The position numbers were made by a program, and so were the translations under genes. A stretch of DNA of 64,000 bases from Oscillospiraceae bacterium (GTDB lineage: Bacteria; Bacillota; Clostridia; UMGS1810): positions 62,001-126,000 of the forward strand of contig SVJM01000002.1 of the NCBI GenBank assembly GCA_015068975.1, in the 5' to 3' direction. This document shows positions 17,461 through 26,057 of this stretch, one piece after another. The notes beneath the pieces were generated by a model. That model made no database searches and was not told the DNA's origin. It saw only the letters and a program-made list of their open reading frames with translations. Position 1 is the stretch's first letter. Each line of letters starts with the position of its first letter.

Positions 17461-19152
17461 CTAATGTATATATTTTTCTTTTATGCTTTTTGCAGAATCA
17501 ATAAGCTCTTTTGCATTTTCTTTTGTAACAGAAGTGATTATTTCACCTCCGAGAAGTCTGGCAATCTCTTCAAGCGATTCTTCATAGGAAAGCTTATTTA
17601 TCTCAGTAACAGTTCTTTGATTGTCAACTACTTTTCTGATTACAAAGTGTTCGTCATTAAAAGCTGCCATCTGGGGAAGATGGGTAATGGATATAACCTG
17701 CGAAAATCTACCCATTGAATAAAGCTTCTCGCCTATTCTTTGTGCCACCTTACCGCTTACACCGGTATCCACTTCATCAAATATAAGTGTTTCGGCGGTT
17801 TTTTCTTTACTTAATACATTCTTGATAGCAAGAATAATTCGTGAAAGCTCTCCGCCTGATGCTATTTTTGAAAGAGGCTTAAGTCCTTCGCCCACATTTG
17901 TACAAATGAGAAATTCAACCTCATCAGAGCCCGTTTCTCCAAAATCCTTCTCTTTGAAATCCACCTTAAATTCCACCTGTGGCATCTCTAAATCACAAAG
18001 CTCTTTCATAATGCTTCCGGAAAGGATATGTGAATATTTCTTTCGTATATCTGACAATTGGGATGCAAGCTTTTTTGTATTATTTAAACACTCTTCTTTT
18101 TCTTTAATAAGCTGTTCTCTTCGCTTGTCAGAATTTACCACATGGCTTAGTTCAAGTGAGATCTTGTCATAGTATTCAAATATCTCACTGATAGAATTGC
18201 CGTATTTTTTCTTTAAGCTATAGATCAGTTCAAGTCTTTCTTCAATCTGGTCAAGTTCCCTTTCGTCATATGATAAATTATCCGAAAAATCCTTTAGAAT
18301 CCTTGCGTTTTCGCTAACAGAATACATTGCATCCGAAAGTTCTGACAAGGCATCACAAATCCCCTTGTCATATTCTGACACATTATCTATAAGCTTGATT
18401 GCTGATGAAAGACAATCATATGCACTTGGCGAATCTGAAGCTGAGTCATACAAAAGAGTATATGCCCCATAACATGATTCCACGATCTTTTTTGCATTTG
18501 ATATAAGTATCTTTCTTTCATTAAGCTCCTCTTCTTCGTTTTCTTTAAGAGAAGCTGATTCTATCTCATCTGCCTGATACTTAAGTATATCTATCTTTCT
18601 TTCTCTTTCTGCCTGATCACATTCAATCAAAGACAGCTCCTGCTCAATCTCTTTTAATCTGTAATAAGCTTCTCTGTAACTTGTGATAATCTTTAAATCA
18701 TCACCGCAAAAATCATCCAAAAAAGATAAATGGGATGACTTATTAAGTAAAAGTGTACCATCGTGCTGAGAGTGAATATTTATAAGAAGATCTCCCACAG
18801 CCTTAAGCATATTAAGTATCACAGGCACACCGTTTATACGTATATTGTTTTTGCCATCAAGTGTTATTTGTCTTGATATAAGAAGCTCATCGTCACATTC
18901 AATGCCTGTAATATCATAAATCTTTTCTCTGATAATATTATTAACTTCAAATAATCCTGTGACACTGGCGCTGGTCTCTCCTGATCTTATAAGCTCTTTT
19001 GACATACGGTTTCCCTTAAGGATACCAAGAGAATTGATAATAAGGGATTTACCTGCACCCGTCTCACCTGTAAGCACATTAAGCCCATCAGAAAAGTCAA
19101 TCAGGGCATTATCTATTAAGGCTATATTCTTTACAGTCAAGGTCTTTAACAT
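17461..19152 (-). CDS. recN: DNA repair protein RecN
   Basis: 563 residues, an SMC-like ATPase for double-strand-break repair. Walker A is GETGAGKSLI (about 30-39). A long coiled-coil region runs from about 150 to 380, and the ABC signature IASGGELSRI with Walker B TLIFDEVDTGVSG follows. Length is normal. Located 11 bases after argR, the conserved argR-recN arrangement of Firmicutes. Confidence 0.96.
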   Translation of the reverse strand: MLKTLTVKNIALIDNALIDFSDGLNVLTGETGAGKSLIINSLGILKGNRMSKELIRSGETSASVTGLFEVNNIIREKIYDITGIECDDELLISRQITLDGKNNIRINGVPVILNMLKAVGDLLINIHSQHDGTLLLNKSSHLSFLDDFCGDDLKIITSYREAYYRLKEIEQELSLIECDQAERERKIDILKYQADEIESASLKENEEEELNERKILISNAKKIVESCYGAYTLLYDSASDSPSAYDCLSSAIKLIDNVSEYDKGICDALSELSDAMYSVSENARILKDFSDNLSYDERELDQIEERLELIYSLKKKYGNSISEIFEYYDKISLELSHVVNSDKRREQLIKEKEECLNNTKKLASQLSDIRKKYSHILSGSIMKELCDLEMPQVEFKVDFKEKDFGETGSDEVEFLICTNVGEGLKPLSKIASGGELSRIILAIKNVLSKEKTAETLIFDEVDTGVSGKVAQRIGEKLYSMGRFSQVISITHLPQMAAFNDEHFVIRKVVDNQRTVTEINKLSYEESLEEIARLLGGEIITSVTKENAKELIDSAKSIKEKYIH

Positions 19153-19163
19153 AAAGCCATTCT

Positions 19164-19619
19164 CTACCTTTCGATAAATCGTGATAGTTTGTCAACAAGT
19201 TCTCTGGCAGCATCCACACTTCTCACCACTGCCATAATAGTATCATCACCTGCAATACAGCCAAGCATTGCATCATGATCAAATGAATCCAACGCTGCAG
19301 CACATGCCTGTGCCGCACCGGAAATAGTCTTTACTACAACAATATTGTTTGCATAATCGCATGATGTAACACATTGTGTAAACACCGTGTTCATTTTGTC
19401 AGAGGTATCCTTCTTTACAGGGTTTGGAGGAAGGTATTTATATTTACCATTCTCTCCTACAGCCTTTGTGATTCTCATTTCCTGCAAATCTCTTGAGGTG
19501 GTTGCCTGAGTTACATTGCAGCCTGCCTGATTAAGAAGCTCAGTCAGTTCATCCTGAGTAGATACATCATATTTTGATATTATATTTAAAATAATTAACT
19601 GTCTTTCCGCCTTGTTCAT
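19164..19619 (-). CDS. argR: Arginine repressor
   Basis: 151 residues. The N-terminal winged helix (about 1-70) includes DVSTQDELTELLNQAGCNVTQATTSRDL. The C-terminal hexamerisation and arginine-binding domain carries GCIAGDDTIMAVV with the Asp-Asp pair that contacts arginine. It starts one base after the nadK stop, so translation is probably coupled. No arginine-biosynthesis operon is in the window. Confidence 0.95.
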   Translation of the reverse strand: MNKAERQLIILNIISKYDVSTQDELTELLNQAGCNVTQATTSRDLQEMRITKAVGENGKYKYLPPNPVKKDTSDKMNTVFTQCVTSCDYANNIVVVKTISGAAQACAAALDSFDHDAMLGCIAGDDTIMAVVRSVDAARELVDKLSRFIER

Positions 19620-19620
19620 A

Positions 19621-20469
19621 TCATACTGTCCTTTCGGAAATTTTGTTTTTCAATATATCATAGAAGTTTCTGTCTTCAATTTTGATAAGATGACTTTTGT
19701 ATCTGGATCTGCAGATTCTCACCACATCGTCGTTCTGCAGATAAAAGCCTTCCTGTCCGTCAACAGTAAGCAAAAGTCCCTTTGCAGATTTGGACCACAC
19801 CTCTATCTCTATAGGCTTATATGTTGGCACGATTATAGATCTGGAAGAAAGTGTGTGAGGACATATCGGAGTGAGCACCGTCACATCAAGGGACGAATCC
19901 ACAATGGGTCCGCCTGCAGACAGAGAATATGCAGTAGAGCCGGTAGGTGTAGCTGCAATAATACCGTCCGATGCATAGGAACCTGCAAGAACACCATCGA
20001 TTTTTATCTTTGTATTAACCATTCGTTTAAAAGATGAGCATGATACAACAACATCATTTAAAGCATTGAATTTATCTACAGGTCTACCGCCACGTATGAT
20101 AGAGCCATACAGCATAGATCTTCTTTCTATCTTGTAATCGCCTTCAATAAGCGCTTTCATACCACGTTCAAGGTCTTCTACCTCTACCTCAGCAAGAAAT
20201 CCAAGTCTTCCCATATTAATGCCAAGAACAGGGGTTTCCTTTTTGCAAAGAAATCTGCAAAAACGCAGTATTGTACCATCTCCACCGATTACAATCATAA
20301 TATCGGCTCTCTCTCGTATTTCATCAACAGATACTCTTTCTGCTTCTGATATATTCATCTTTTCGTCACAGATAAGGTGGAAATGATCTTTCAGATACTC
20401 ACAAACCTTCCTTGCGATACTGTAATTTTCATCCTTTCTTGGGTTGGATGTTAACGCCACCGTTTTCAT
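19621..20469 (-). CDS. nadK: NAD kinase
   Basis: 282 residues. The catalytic GGDGTILR motif lies at about 63-70, NDVV at about 137-140, and the glycine-rich SDGIIAATPTGSTAYSLSAGGPIV follows. It phosphorylates NAD to NADP. First gene of the nadK-argR-recN block, with a good promoter at 20512-20540. Confidence 0.95.
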   Translation of the reverse strand: MKTVALTSNPRKDENYSIARKVCEYLKDHFHLICDEKMNISEAERVSVDEIRERADIMIVIGGDGTILRFCRFLCKKETPVLGINMGRLGFLAEVEVEDLERGMKALIEGDYKIERRSMLYGSIIRGGRPVDKFNALNDVVVSCSSFKRMVNTKIKIDGVLAGSYASDGIIAATPTGSTAYSLSAGGPIVDSSLDVTVLTPICPHTLSSRSIIVPTYKPIEIEVWSKSAKGLLLTVDGQEGFYLQNDDVVRICRSRYKSHLIKIEDRNFYDILKNKISERTV

Positions 20470-20511
20470 AATAGTATACCTTCTTTTACATCGCTTAAAT
20501 TATTAACATCA

Positions 20512-20540
20512 ATTATACACTTTTTTATGCAATTATGCAA
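20512..20540 (-). promoter_or_regulatory. Promoter of the nadK-argR-recN operon
   Basis: TTGCAT and TATAAT with a 17-base spacer on the minus strand. The word TTGCAT is repeated inside the spacer, forming overlapping half-sites that could be a control point; no regulator is assigned. Confidence 0.7.
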
Positions 20541-20663
20541 TAGTTTTATCAATTTTATGCATAAAGAATGTAAAAAACTCCGGATTGCAAAAAGTCATAG
20601 ATCAAAGGTTTCGGCTCAGTTTATCCTACCACCAAGTCTTTTTTCTATTCCCTTAAATTCAAC

Positions 20664-20694
20664 AGGGGCTGTAAAAAAAATTTTTACAGCCCCT
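20664..20694. terminator. Strong hairpin downstream of the GDSL gene
   Basis: Stem AGGGGCTGTAAAAA/TTTTTACAGCCCCT of about 14 base pairs. It ends the minus-strand GDSL/citrate synthase transcript. Hairpins of the same GGCTGTAAAAA design recur at 50109 and 54850. Confidence 0.7.
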
Positions 20695-20720
20695 AACAAT
20701 ATCACATTTTATATGTGGTC

Positions 20721-21341
20721 TCAGAGTGAATTATATGCCTTTATCCACTCATTCTTTATGTATTCATGTCCCATGCTTGAAGGATGAACACCATCCATAA
20801 GCCAGTATGAAGCTTCCGCCCTTTCACAAAGCTTGTCAAAGCCTTCCTGAAGAGGAACAAACTTACATCCGTTTTCTTCTGCAACCTTCTTAGCATAAAA
20901 GGCTCTTTTAGGAACCTCATTTGCAAAATACTCCCAGTTTTCTTCAGTTGCAGCTGCTTTAAGAACAAAAGGTTCAAATATAATTATCTTAATATCGGGA
21001 AGTGCATCTTTTATCTCTTTAATTAGCATAGAATAAATTGTATAGTACTTTTCTGCCGAAACACCGCATGGGCTTTCTTTAAGTTCATGCCATACATCAT
21101 TCACACCGATAAGGATGCTCAATATATCAGGTTTGAGATTAATAATATCAGTTTTTATTCTCGCATAAAGGTCAGTTACTCTGTTTCCGCTTACTCCTTT
21201 ATTGAGAAAAGTATGCTTTCCCGCTTCTTCATAGCCAAGACAAGCCTTTACAAGAGATGGATATCCGTAACCAAGATTATATTCATTTTCTCTTGATCTT
21301 CCTGCATCAGTGATTGAATCACCCTGAAATAAGATTTTCAT
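20721..21341 (-). CDS. SGNH/GDSL-family hydrolase
   Basis: 206 residues, no signal peptide, so cytoplasmic. Catalytic blocks are all visible: block I FQGDSITDAG (Ser), block II GVSGNRV, block III LIGVNDVWHE (Asn) and block V LMDGVHPSSMGHEYI (Asp, His). Esterase or carbohydrate deacetylase; the closest known relatives act on acetylated xylan or similar sugars, which would fit this organism, but the substrate is not shown. The ATG at 21341 follows GGAGG at eight bases; the frame extends further but without a ribosome site. Confidence 0.88.
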   Translation of the reverse strand: MKILFQGDSITDAGRSRENEYNLGYGYPSLVKACLGYEEAGKHTFLNKGVSGNRVTDLYARIKTDIINLKPDILSILIGVNDVWHELKESPCGVSAEKYYTIYSMLIKEIKDALPDIKIIIFEPFVLKAAATEENWEYFANEVPKRAFYAKKVAEENGCKFVPLQEGFDKLCERAEASYWLMDGVHPSSMGHEYIKNEWIKAYNSL

Positions 21342-21379
21342 AAGTATTACCTCCAATATATATCGCAAACTTTTGTATA

Positions 21380-22726
21380 CTATATATCAAATCCACGTTC
21401 TTTCTTTTCTACGTACTTGGCACCAATCTTACAGATGCTCTTATATGCCGGTCTCAAAATCTTCTTACTTGTGATAAGTTCTTCAAGACGATGTGCACAC
21501 CATCCTGCATTACGAGCTATAGCAAAAAGCGGTGTATACATTTCGCTTGGAATATTGAGCATTGTATATACAAATCCTGAATAGAAATCCACATTACATG
21601 ATACTTCTTTTATTCTGCCCTTTCTCTCATACACAAGATTAGGTGCAATCTTTTCTACAAGCTCATACAGAGCAAATTCCTTTTCAAAGCCCTTTTTGTG
21701 AGCCAGAATTTTTGCCTTCTTTTTCAGGATTACGGTTCTCGGATCAGAACGGGTATATACCGCGTGTCCTACACCATATATAAGTCCCGATTTATCTCCT
21801 ACCTTCTTATCCATAATAGCATTAAGATATGCTCTTACTTCTTCTTCATCAGTCCAGTCGGAAACATTCTCTTTGATGTCCTCCATCATCTTAACCACCT
21901 TGTAGTTTGCACCACCATGCTTAGGACCTTTGAGAGCATTTATAGCACCGGAAATAGCTGAATATGTATCAGTACCCGATGAGGTAAGCACACGACATGT
22001 AAACGCACTGTTGTTACCGCCACCATGCTCTGCGTGGAGCAAAAGACAAAGATCAAGTATCTCTGCTTCTTCTTTTGTAAACTTCGCATCACTTCTTATC
22101 ATTGCAAGGATATTTTCTGCAATGGAATACTCTTTGCGGGGAGAATGAAGTATCAGGCTTTCTCCGTCATAATAATGCCTTTTGGCACGATAATCATAAG
22201 CCGCAAGGGTTGGTATTCTTGCAATAAGCATAAGTGACTGCTTAAGTACATTATCTATAGTAGTAGAATCAGGGTCATCATCATATGAATAAAGTGTAAG
22301 CACACCTCTTGAAAGCTTATTCATTACATCCTGACTCGGTGCCTTGATAACAGTATCCTCTGTAAATCCTTCAGGAAGGTTTGCATACTCGGATATCATT
22401 CGAAGAAACTCTTCAAACTCTTCCTTTTCGGGAAGTCTTCCGTACAGAAGAAGAAATACAGCTTCTTCAAATTTGTACCTTTTGTTTATACCGCATTTTC
22501 TTGCAAGTATATTAATATCATGTCCTCTGTATGCAAGAGAACCTTCATCGGCCATTTTTTCATCTTCATAAATGATGTATCCATGCACTTCGCTTACCTT
22601 TGTAAGTCCGGCAAGAACACCTGAACCGTCTGAATTACGAAGGCCTTTTTTTACATCATATTTTGAATAATATTCCCGATCAATACTATATGCATTTTCT
22701 TCAAGTTTAATTTTGTCAATCATCAT
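21380..22726 (-). CDS. gltA: Citrate synthase
   Basis: 448 residues. Active-site segments are LLHAEHGGGNNSAFTCRV and GPKHGGAN (catalytic histidines), DFYSGFVYTMLNIP (Asp) and ARNAGWCAHRLEE (CoA/citrate Arg). The N-terminal extension (SVDREYYSKYDVKKGLRNSDGSGV-like) is typical of the clostridial 450-residue form. It condenses acetyl-CoA with oxaloacetate, giving citrate for glutamate synthesis. It lies upstream of the GDSL gene on the minus strand, with its own promoter. Confidence 0.93.
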   Translation of the reverse strand: MMIDKIKLEENAYSIDREYYSKYDVKKGLRNSDGSGVLAGLTKVSEVHGYIIYEDEKMADEGSLAYRGHDINILARKCGINKRYKFEEAVFLLLYGRLPEKEEFEEFLRMISEYANLPEGFTEDTVIKAPSQDVMNKLSRGVLTLYSYDDDPDSTTIDNVLKQSLMLIARIPTLAAYDYRAKRHYYDGESLILHSPRKEYSIAENILAMIRSDAKFTKEEAEILDLCLLLHAEHGGGNNSAFTCRVLTSSGTDTYSAISGAINALKGPKHGGANYKVVKMMEDIKENVSDWTDEEEVRAYLNAIMDKKVGDKSGLIYGVGHAVYTRSDPRTVILKKKAKILAHKKGFEKEFALYELVEKIAPNLVYERKGRIKEVSCNVDFYSGFVYTMLNIPSEMYTPLFAIARNAGWCAHRLEELITSKKILRPAYKSICKIGAKYVEKKERGFDI

Positions 22727-22752
22727 ATCATTCCTTTAAAAATAATATTAGT

Positions 22753-22781
22753 ATTGTAACACAAAAATTTTTTAATGGCAA
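22753..22781 (-). promoter_or_regulatory. Promoter of the citrate synthase gene
   Basis: TTGCCA and TACAAT with a 17-base spacer on the minus strand, about 25 bases before the start codon. It overlaps the leader of the divergent spoIID gene. Confidence 0.6.
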
Positions 22782-22798
22782 TAGAAAGGTATAAAAAT

Positions 22799-23722
22799 AT
22801 GAAAAAAATAATTATTTTTACTATAATTTTATATGTTTTAACCCTCTGTATACCTTATTTCGCAAATAAATCGTCCAAAAAAACACCCCCCACGCCCGAA
22901 AATCATATAGCCTTATATGACACAAAAACAAAAAAACAGACAAGTATCCCCTTCGATGAGTATCTCTATTATGTGGTAGCAGCAGAAATGCCTGCATCAT
23001 TTCATACAGAAGCAATCAAAGCTCAGGTGATTTGCTCAAGGACATATTCTTTGAAAAAAAGTAAATCCTCTGCCCATCCGGATGGCTCGGATATGTGTAC
23101 AGATATCAACCATTGTCAGGCATATACAAATGATGAAGAGCTTAAAGCCCTTTGGAAAGAAAATTATAACTATTATAAAAACAAGATCAAATCAGCTATA
23201 AAAGATACAAAGGATATGATCATTACCTATGATAATGAACCAATCGACGCAATATATCATTCATCAAACAATGGTTACACAGAAAATTCCGAAGATGTAT
23301 GGCAAAAACCTCTTCCATATCTTAAAAGCGTGAAAAGTCCTGATGAAGGGTCCCCAAATTTCAACTTTACATACCATATATCATGTGATGACCTGTTTAA
23401 TAAAGTAAAAGATAAATATAAAAATGCTACAATGAGCAAAGGTATAGGCAAAATTACATATACAAAAGGAAAAAATGTAAAAAATATAAATCTTTATTCT
23501 GTGGATATATCAGGTGTGGAATTGAGAAAGCTTCTTAACTTAAAATCAGCATCCTTTGATATAGAAGAAAATGAAAACACTGTGAAAATCACTACTCACG
23601 GCTATGGTCACGGTGTAGGTATGAGTCAATATGGTGCAAATACACTTGCTCATCAAGGAAAAAAATACAATGATATCATATCTCATTATTTCAAAGATAC
23701 AAAAATATCAAAAAAGGAATAA
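22799..23722 (+). CDS. spoIID: Stage II sporulation protein D (peptidoglycan lytic transglycosylase)
   Basis: About 307 residues with an N-terminal membrane anchor (about 2-20). The SpoIID domain begins at PFDEYLYYVVAAEMPASFHTEAIKAQ, whose glutamate is the catalytic residue of the family, and ends with the conserved HGYGHGVGMSQYGAN. It cuts glycan strands during engulfment of the forespore. I place the start at ATG 22799, after GAAAGG. spoIIQ follows after 52 bases, the order common in Clostridia. Confidence 0.93.
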   Translation: MKKIIIFTIILYVLTLCIPYFANKSSKKTPPTPENHIALYDTKTKKQTSIPFDEYLYYVVAAEMPASFHTEAIKAQVICSRTYSLKKSKSSAHPDGSDMCTDINHCQAYTNDEELKALWKENYNYYKNKIKSAIKDTKDMIITYDNEPIDAIYHSSNNGYTENSEDVWQKPLPYLKSVKSPDEGSPNFNFTYHISCDDLFNKVKDKYKNATMSKGIGKITYTKGKNVKNINLYSVDISGVELRKLLNLKSASFDIEENENTVKITTHGYGHGVGMSQYGANTLAHQGKKYNDIISHYFKDTKISKKE

Positions 23723-23774
23723 TTTTCTATTATTTGAAAGAAACTAAAAGAAAAAATATGAAAGGAACATTTTT

Positions 23775-24506
23775 ATGAAAAAACTGATTATAAAAAAGAA
23801 AGAAAAAAGAAAGAAACTAAACCCAAAAGTAATGTTTTATACATTTCTTATGATGGCACTGGGCGTTATATGGCTTGGATCATATACAGTAAATGACCAT
23901 ACAAAACATCTTACAGAAAAGCCTGTATCAAAGGAAGAAGAAAAACCTGTCTCAAAAGCTGCCAATAAAGAAGTAAACACCACTGACACAAAAAAGAATA
24001 ACGAAGAAATACTTATAAAAGAAATAGAGGAAACCCTGGAAAATACAACCAATAATGAAAGAGCAAGCCTTCCTTCGCCAAAAGGCGATGAAAAAGCAGT
24101 GATAACATACATTAAGCTTCCCGTATCCGGAGATATAATTAAACCTTTTTCCGATTCAGAGCTTATCTATTCTGAAACAATGGCAGACTACAGAACTCAT
24201 CCGGGAATAGATATCCAATCAAATATAGGAGATGACGTATTCTCTCCGCAAAACGGCAAAATCACCGAAATCTCAAAGGATGAAGAGCTTGGCTACTCCA
24301 TCACGGTTGATCATGGCAATATGATATCAAAGATATCAAATCTGTCCTCAAAAATCAACCTTAATGTTGGTGACAAGGTTAATCTTGGTCAAAAAATAGC
24401 CATATGTGGTGACAGTGCAGATTATGAAATCGCCGACAAACCACATATTCATTACGAGCTTAAAGTAAACGGTGTAAATGTAGATCCTCTTGAATATCTG
24501 GAGTAA
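23775..24506 (+). CDS. spoIIQ: SpoIIQ-like M23 peptidase
   Basis: 243 residues: a very basic N-terminus, one transmembrane anchor (about 20-36), an acidic linker, then a LytM/M23 domain. Unlike Bacillus SpoIIQ, both metal-binding motifs appear intact, HPGID (HxxxD) and HIHYE (HxH), as in many clostridial versions, so endopeptidase activity is possible. In sporulation it forms the feeding channel with SpoIIIAH in the forespore membrane. Assigned to sporulation from its place after spoIID. Confidence 0.87.
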   Translation: MKKLIIKKKEKRKKLNPKVMFYTFLMMALGVIWLGSYTVNDHTKHLTEKPVSKEEEKPVSKAANKEVNTTDTKKNNEEILIKEIEETLENTTNNERASLPSPKGDEKAVITYIKLPVSGDIIKPFSDSELIYSETMADYRTHPGIDIQSNIGDDVFSPQNGKITEISKDEELGYSITVDHGNMISKISNLSSKINLNVGDKVNLGQKIAICGDSADYEIADKPHIHYELKVNGVNVDPLEYLE

Positions 24507-24513
24507 ATCACAA

Positions 24514-24548
24514 AAAAAGACTGCAGAAGTTTTCTTCCACAGTCTTTG
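24514..24548. terminator. Terminator between spoIIQ and the decarboxylase operon
   Basis: Stem AAAGACTG/CAGTCTTT with an inner stem around a TTTT loop. The minus strand has a long T-run after it, so it mainly serves the oadB-oadG-like operon while also following spoIIQ. Confidence 0.75.
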
Positions 24549-24554
24549 TCATTA

Positions 24555-24698
24555 CTATTGGTTATTATTTTCCTTATCTGACGGCAATTTATTTAAAAGA
24601 GCCATTACAGAAATAATAATAATTGTTACAACAAATATACCAAGCATTCCAAGTCCCATATACTTGAGAGATGCAATAAAGCCTTCAACATTAAACAT
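24555..24698 (-). CDS. Small OadG-like subunit of a sodium-pumping decarboxylase
   Basis: A 47-residue single-pass protein, too short for most gene callers. The sequence begins MFNVEGFIASLKYMGLG, continues with a hydrophobic helix (MLGIFVVTIIIISVMALL) and ends in a charged, Asn-rich tail. This is the pattern of oxaloacetate-decarboxylase gamma subunits. A perfect AAAGGAGG site lies seven bases before the ATG, and it starts 16 bases after the beta-subunit stop, so it belongs to that operon. The family usually also has a longer cytoplasmic tail, missing here. Confidence 0.8.
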   Translation of the reverse strand: MFNVEGFIASLKYMGLGMLGIFVVTIIIISVMALLNKLPSDKENNNQ

Positions 24699-24714
24699 AT
24701 AAAATCCTCCTTTA

Positions 24715-25956
24715 CTAACGTGCAATCAGGTTAAGAATCAGACCACCTGCAATAACAGATGCAATCTGACCTGATACGTTTACACCAATTGAATGCATAA
24801 GAAGGAAGTTCTGGTTGTCTTCCTTAAGACCCATCTTATGTACAACTCTTGCTGACATAGGAAATGCAGATATACCTGCAGCACCGATCATTGGGTTGAT
24901 CTTGTTCTTTGTAAAGAGATTTAAGAACTTTGCAAAGAGTACACCACCTGCAGTGTCTACAATAAATGCTATAAGACCAAGACCGATGATCATAAGTGTA
25001 TCTACCTGAAGGAACTGATTTGCCTGCATCTTGGTAGAAATAGTGATACCAAGGAATATTGTGACAAGATTTGCAAGTACCTTCTGTGCTGTTTCTGAAA
25101 GGTTGTCAAGAACACCACATTCTCTGATAAGGTTACCAAACATAAGGAAACCAATAAGAGAAACACTCATAGGAGCAAAGAGTCCTGTTACAACAGTTAT
25201 AATAATCGGGAAAAGAATCTTTGTTCTCTTTGAAACATTTTTTGGCTTATAAGGCATTCTAATAAGTCTTTCTTTCTTTGTAGTAAGAAGCTTAATTACA
25301 GGTGGCTGAATAACAGGCACCAATGCCATATATGAATATGCCGCTACAGTGATAGCACCAAGGAATTTTGTGCCGTAATAGTTAGCAACAAAGATAGATG
25401 TAGGACCATCTGCTGCACCGATGATTGCAATTGAAGCAGCATCCTGAAGATCAAATCCAAAGAATCTTGCCATACCCAATGTAAAGAAAATACCAAACTG
25501 TGCAGCCGCACCAAAGAGCATAAGCTTAGGATTTGAAAGAAGTGGTCCGAAGTCGATCATTGCACCAATACCGATGAAGAGAAGAAGTGGGAAAAGTTCG
25601 TTTGCGATACCGGCATTAAATAGTATATCAATTACACCTTCCTCACCGATTGCACCTGACAAAGGCAGGTTAACAAGAATAGCACCAAATCCCATAGGCA
25701 AGAGAAGTGTAGGCTCCATATCCTTCTTGATTGCAAGATAGATAAGGAGTGCACCTATTGCCCACATTACCACCTGTTGCCACTGGATGTTCAAAAAGTT
25801 TCCAAAAATAGCTTCCACAATACCAATCCTTTCGAATAATAAATTATGAATGAGAGCATAAAAAAAGACTCCCACCGCAATAGAATAAGCGATAAAAGTC
25901 TTGCCATTTAATACAATAGCGGGAAAGTCCGTATTGACGACTATTGTAACAATCAT
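24715..25956 (-). CDS. oadB: Sodium ion-translocating decarboxylase beta subunit
   Basis: Up to 413 residues, about ten membrane spans. The hallmark GAADGPTSIFVA and FLGITISTKMQA with KINPMIGAAGISAFPMSARVV place it in the OadB/GcdB/MmdB family, which couples biotin-carboxyl decarboxylation to sodium export. No alpha (carboxyltransferase) or biotin-carrier gene lies in the window. Start is uncertain: ATG 25956 adds about 46 residues with an extra hydrophobic helix; GTG 25818 follows AAGGA at eight bases and gives the usual family N-terminus (EAIFGNFLNIQW). Confidence 0.9.
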   Translation of the reverse strand: MIVTIVVNTDFPAIVLNGKTFIAYSIAVGVFFYALIHNLLFERIGIVEAIFGNFLNIQWQQVVMWAIGALLIYLAIKKDMEPTLLLPMGFGAILVNLPLSGAIGEEGVIDILFNAGIANELFPLLLFIGIGAMIDFGPLLSNPKLMLFGAAAQFGIFFTLGMARFFGFDLQDAASIAIIGAADGPTSIFVANYYGTKFLGAITVAAYSYMALVPVIQPPVIKLLTTKKERLIRMPYKPKNVSKRTKILFPIIITVVTGLFAPMSVSLIGFLMFGNLIRECGVLDNLSETAQKVLANLVTIFLGITISTKMQANQFLQVDTLMIIGLGLIAFIVDTAGGVLFAKFLNLFTKNKINPMIGAAGISAFPMSARVVHKMGLKEDNQNFLLMHSIGVNVSGQIASVIAGGLILNLIAR

Positions 25957-25965
25957 ATGATTGTT
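25948..25965. promoter_or_regulatory. 18-bp perfect palindrome over the upstream oadB start
   Basis: AACAATCATATGATTGTT reads the same on both strands and contains the ATG at 25956. It sits about 25-40 bases downstream of the transcription start predicted from the promoter at 25990-26018, a typical repressor position. Confidence 0.5.
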
Positions 25966-25989
25966 GGCTACTCCCCTTTAACAGATGTT

Positions 25990-26018
25990 ATTCTAACACA
26001 AAATATTGTCATTGTCAA
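25990..26018 (-). promoter_or_regulatory. Promoter of the oadB operon
   Basis: TTGACA and TAGAAT with a 17-base spacer on the minus strand, back to back with pyruvate kinase. Confidence 0.75.
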
Positions 26019-26057
26019 CAAATTATTACCATAAATTGCACAAAAAGGAGTATCAGT

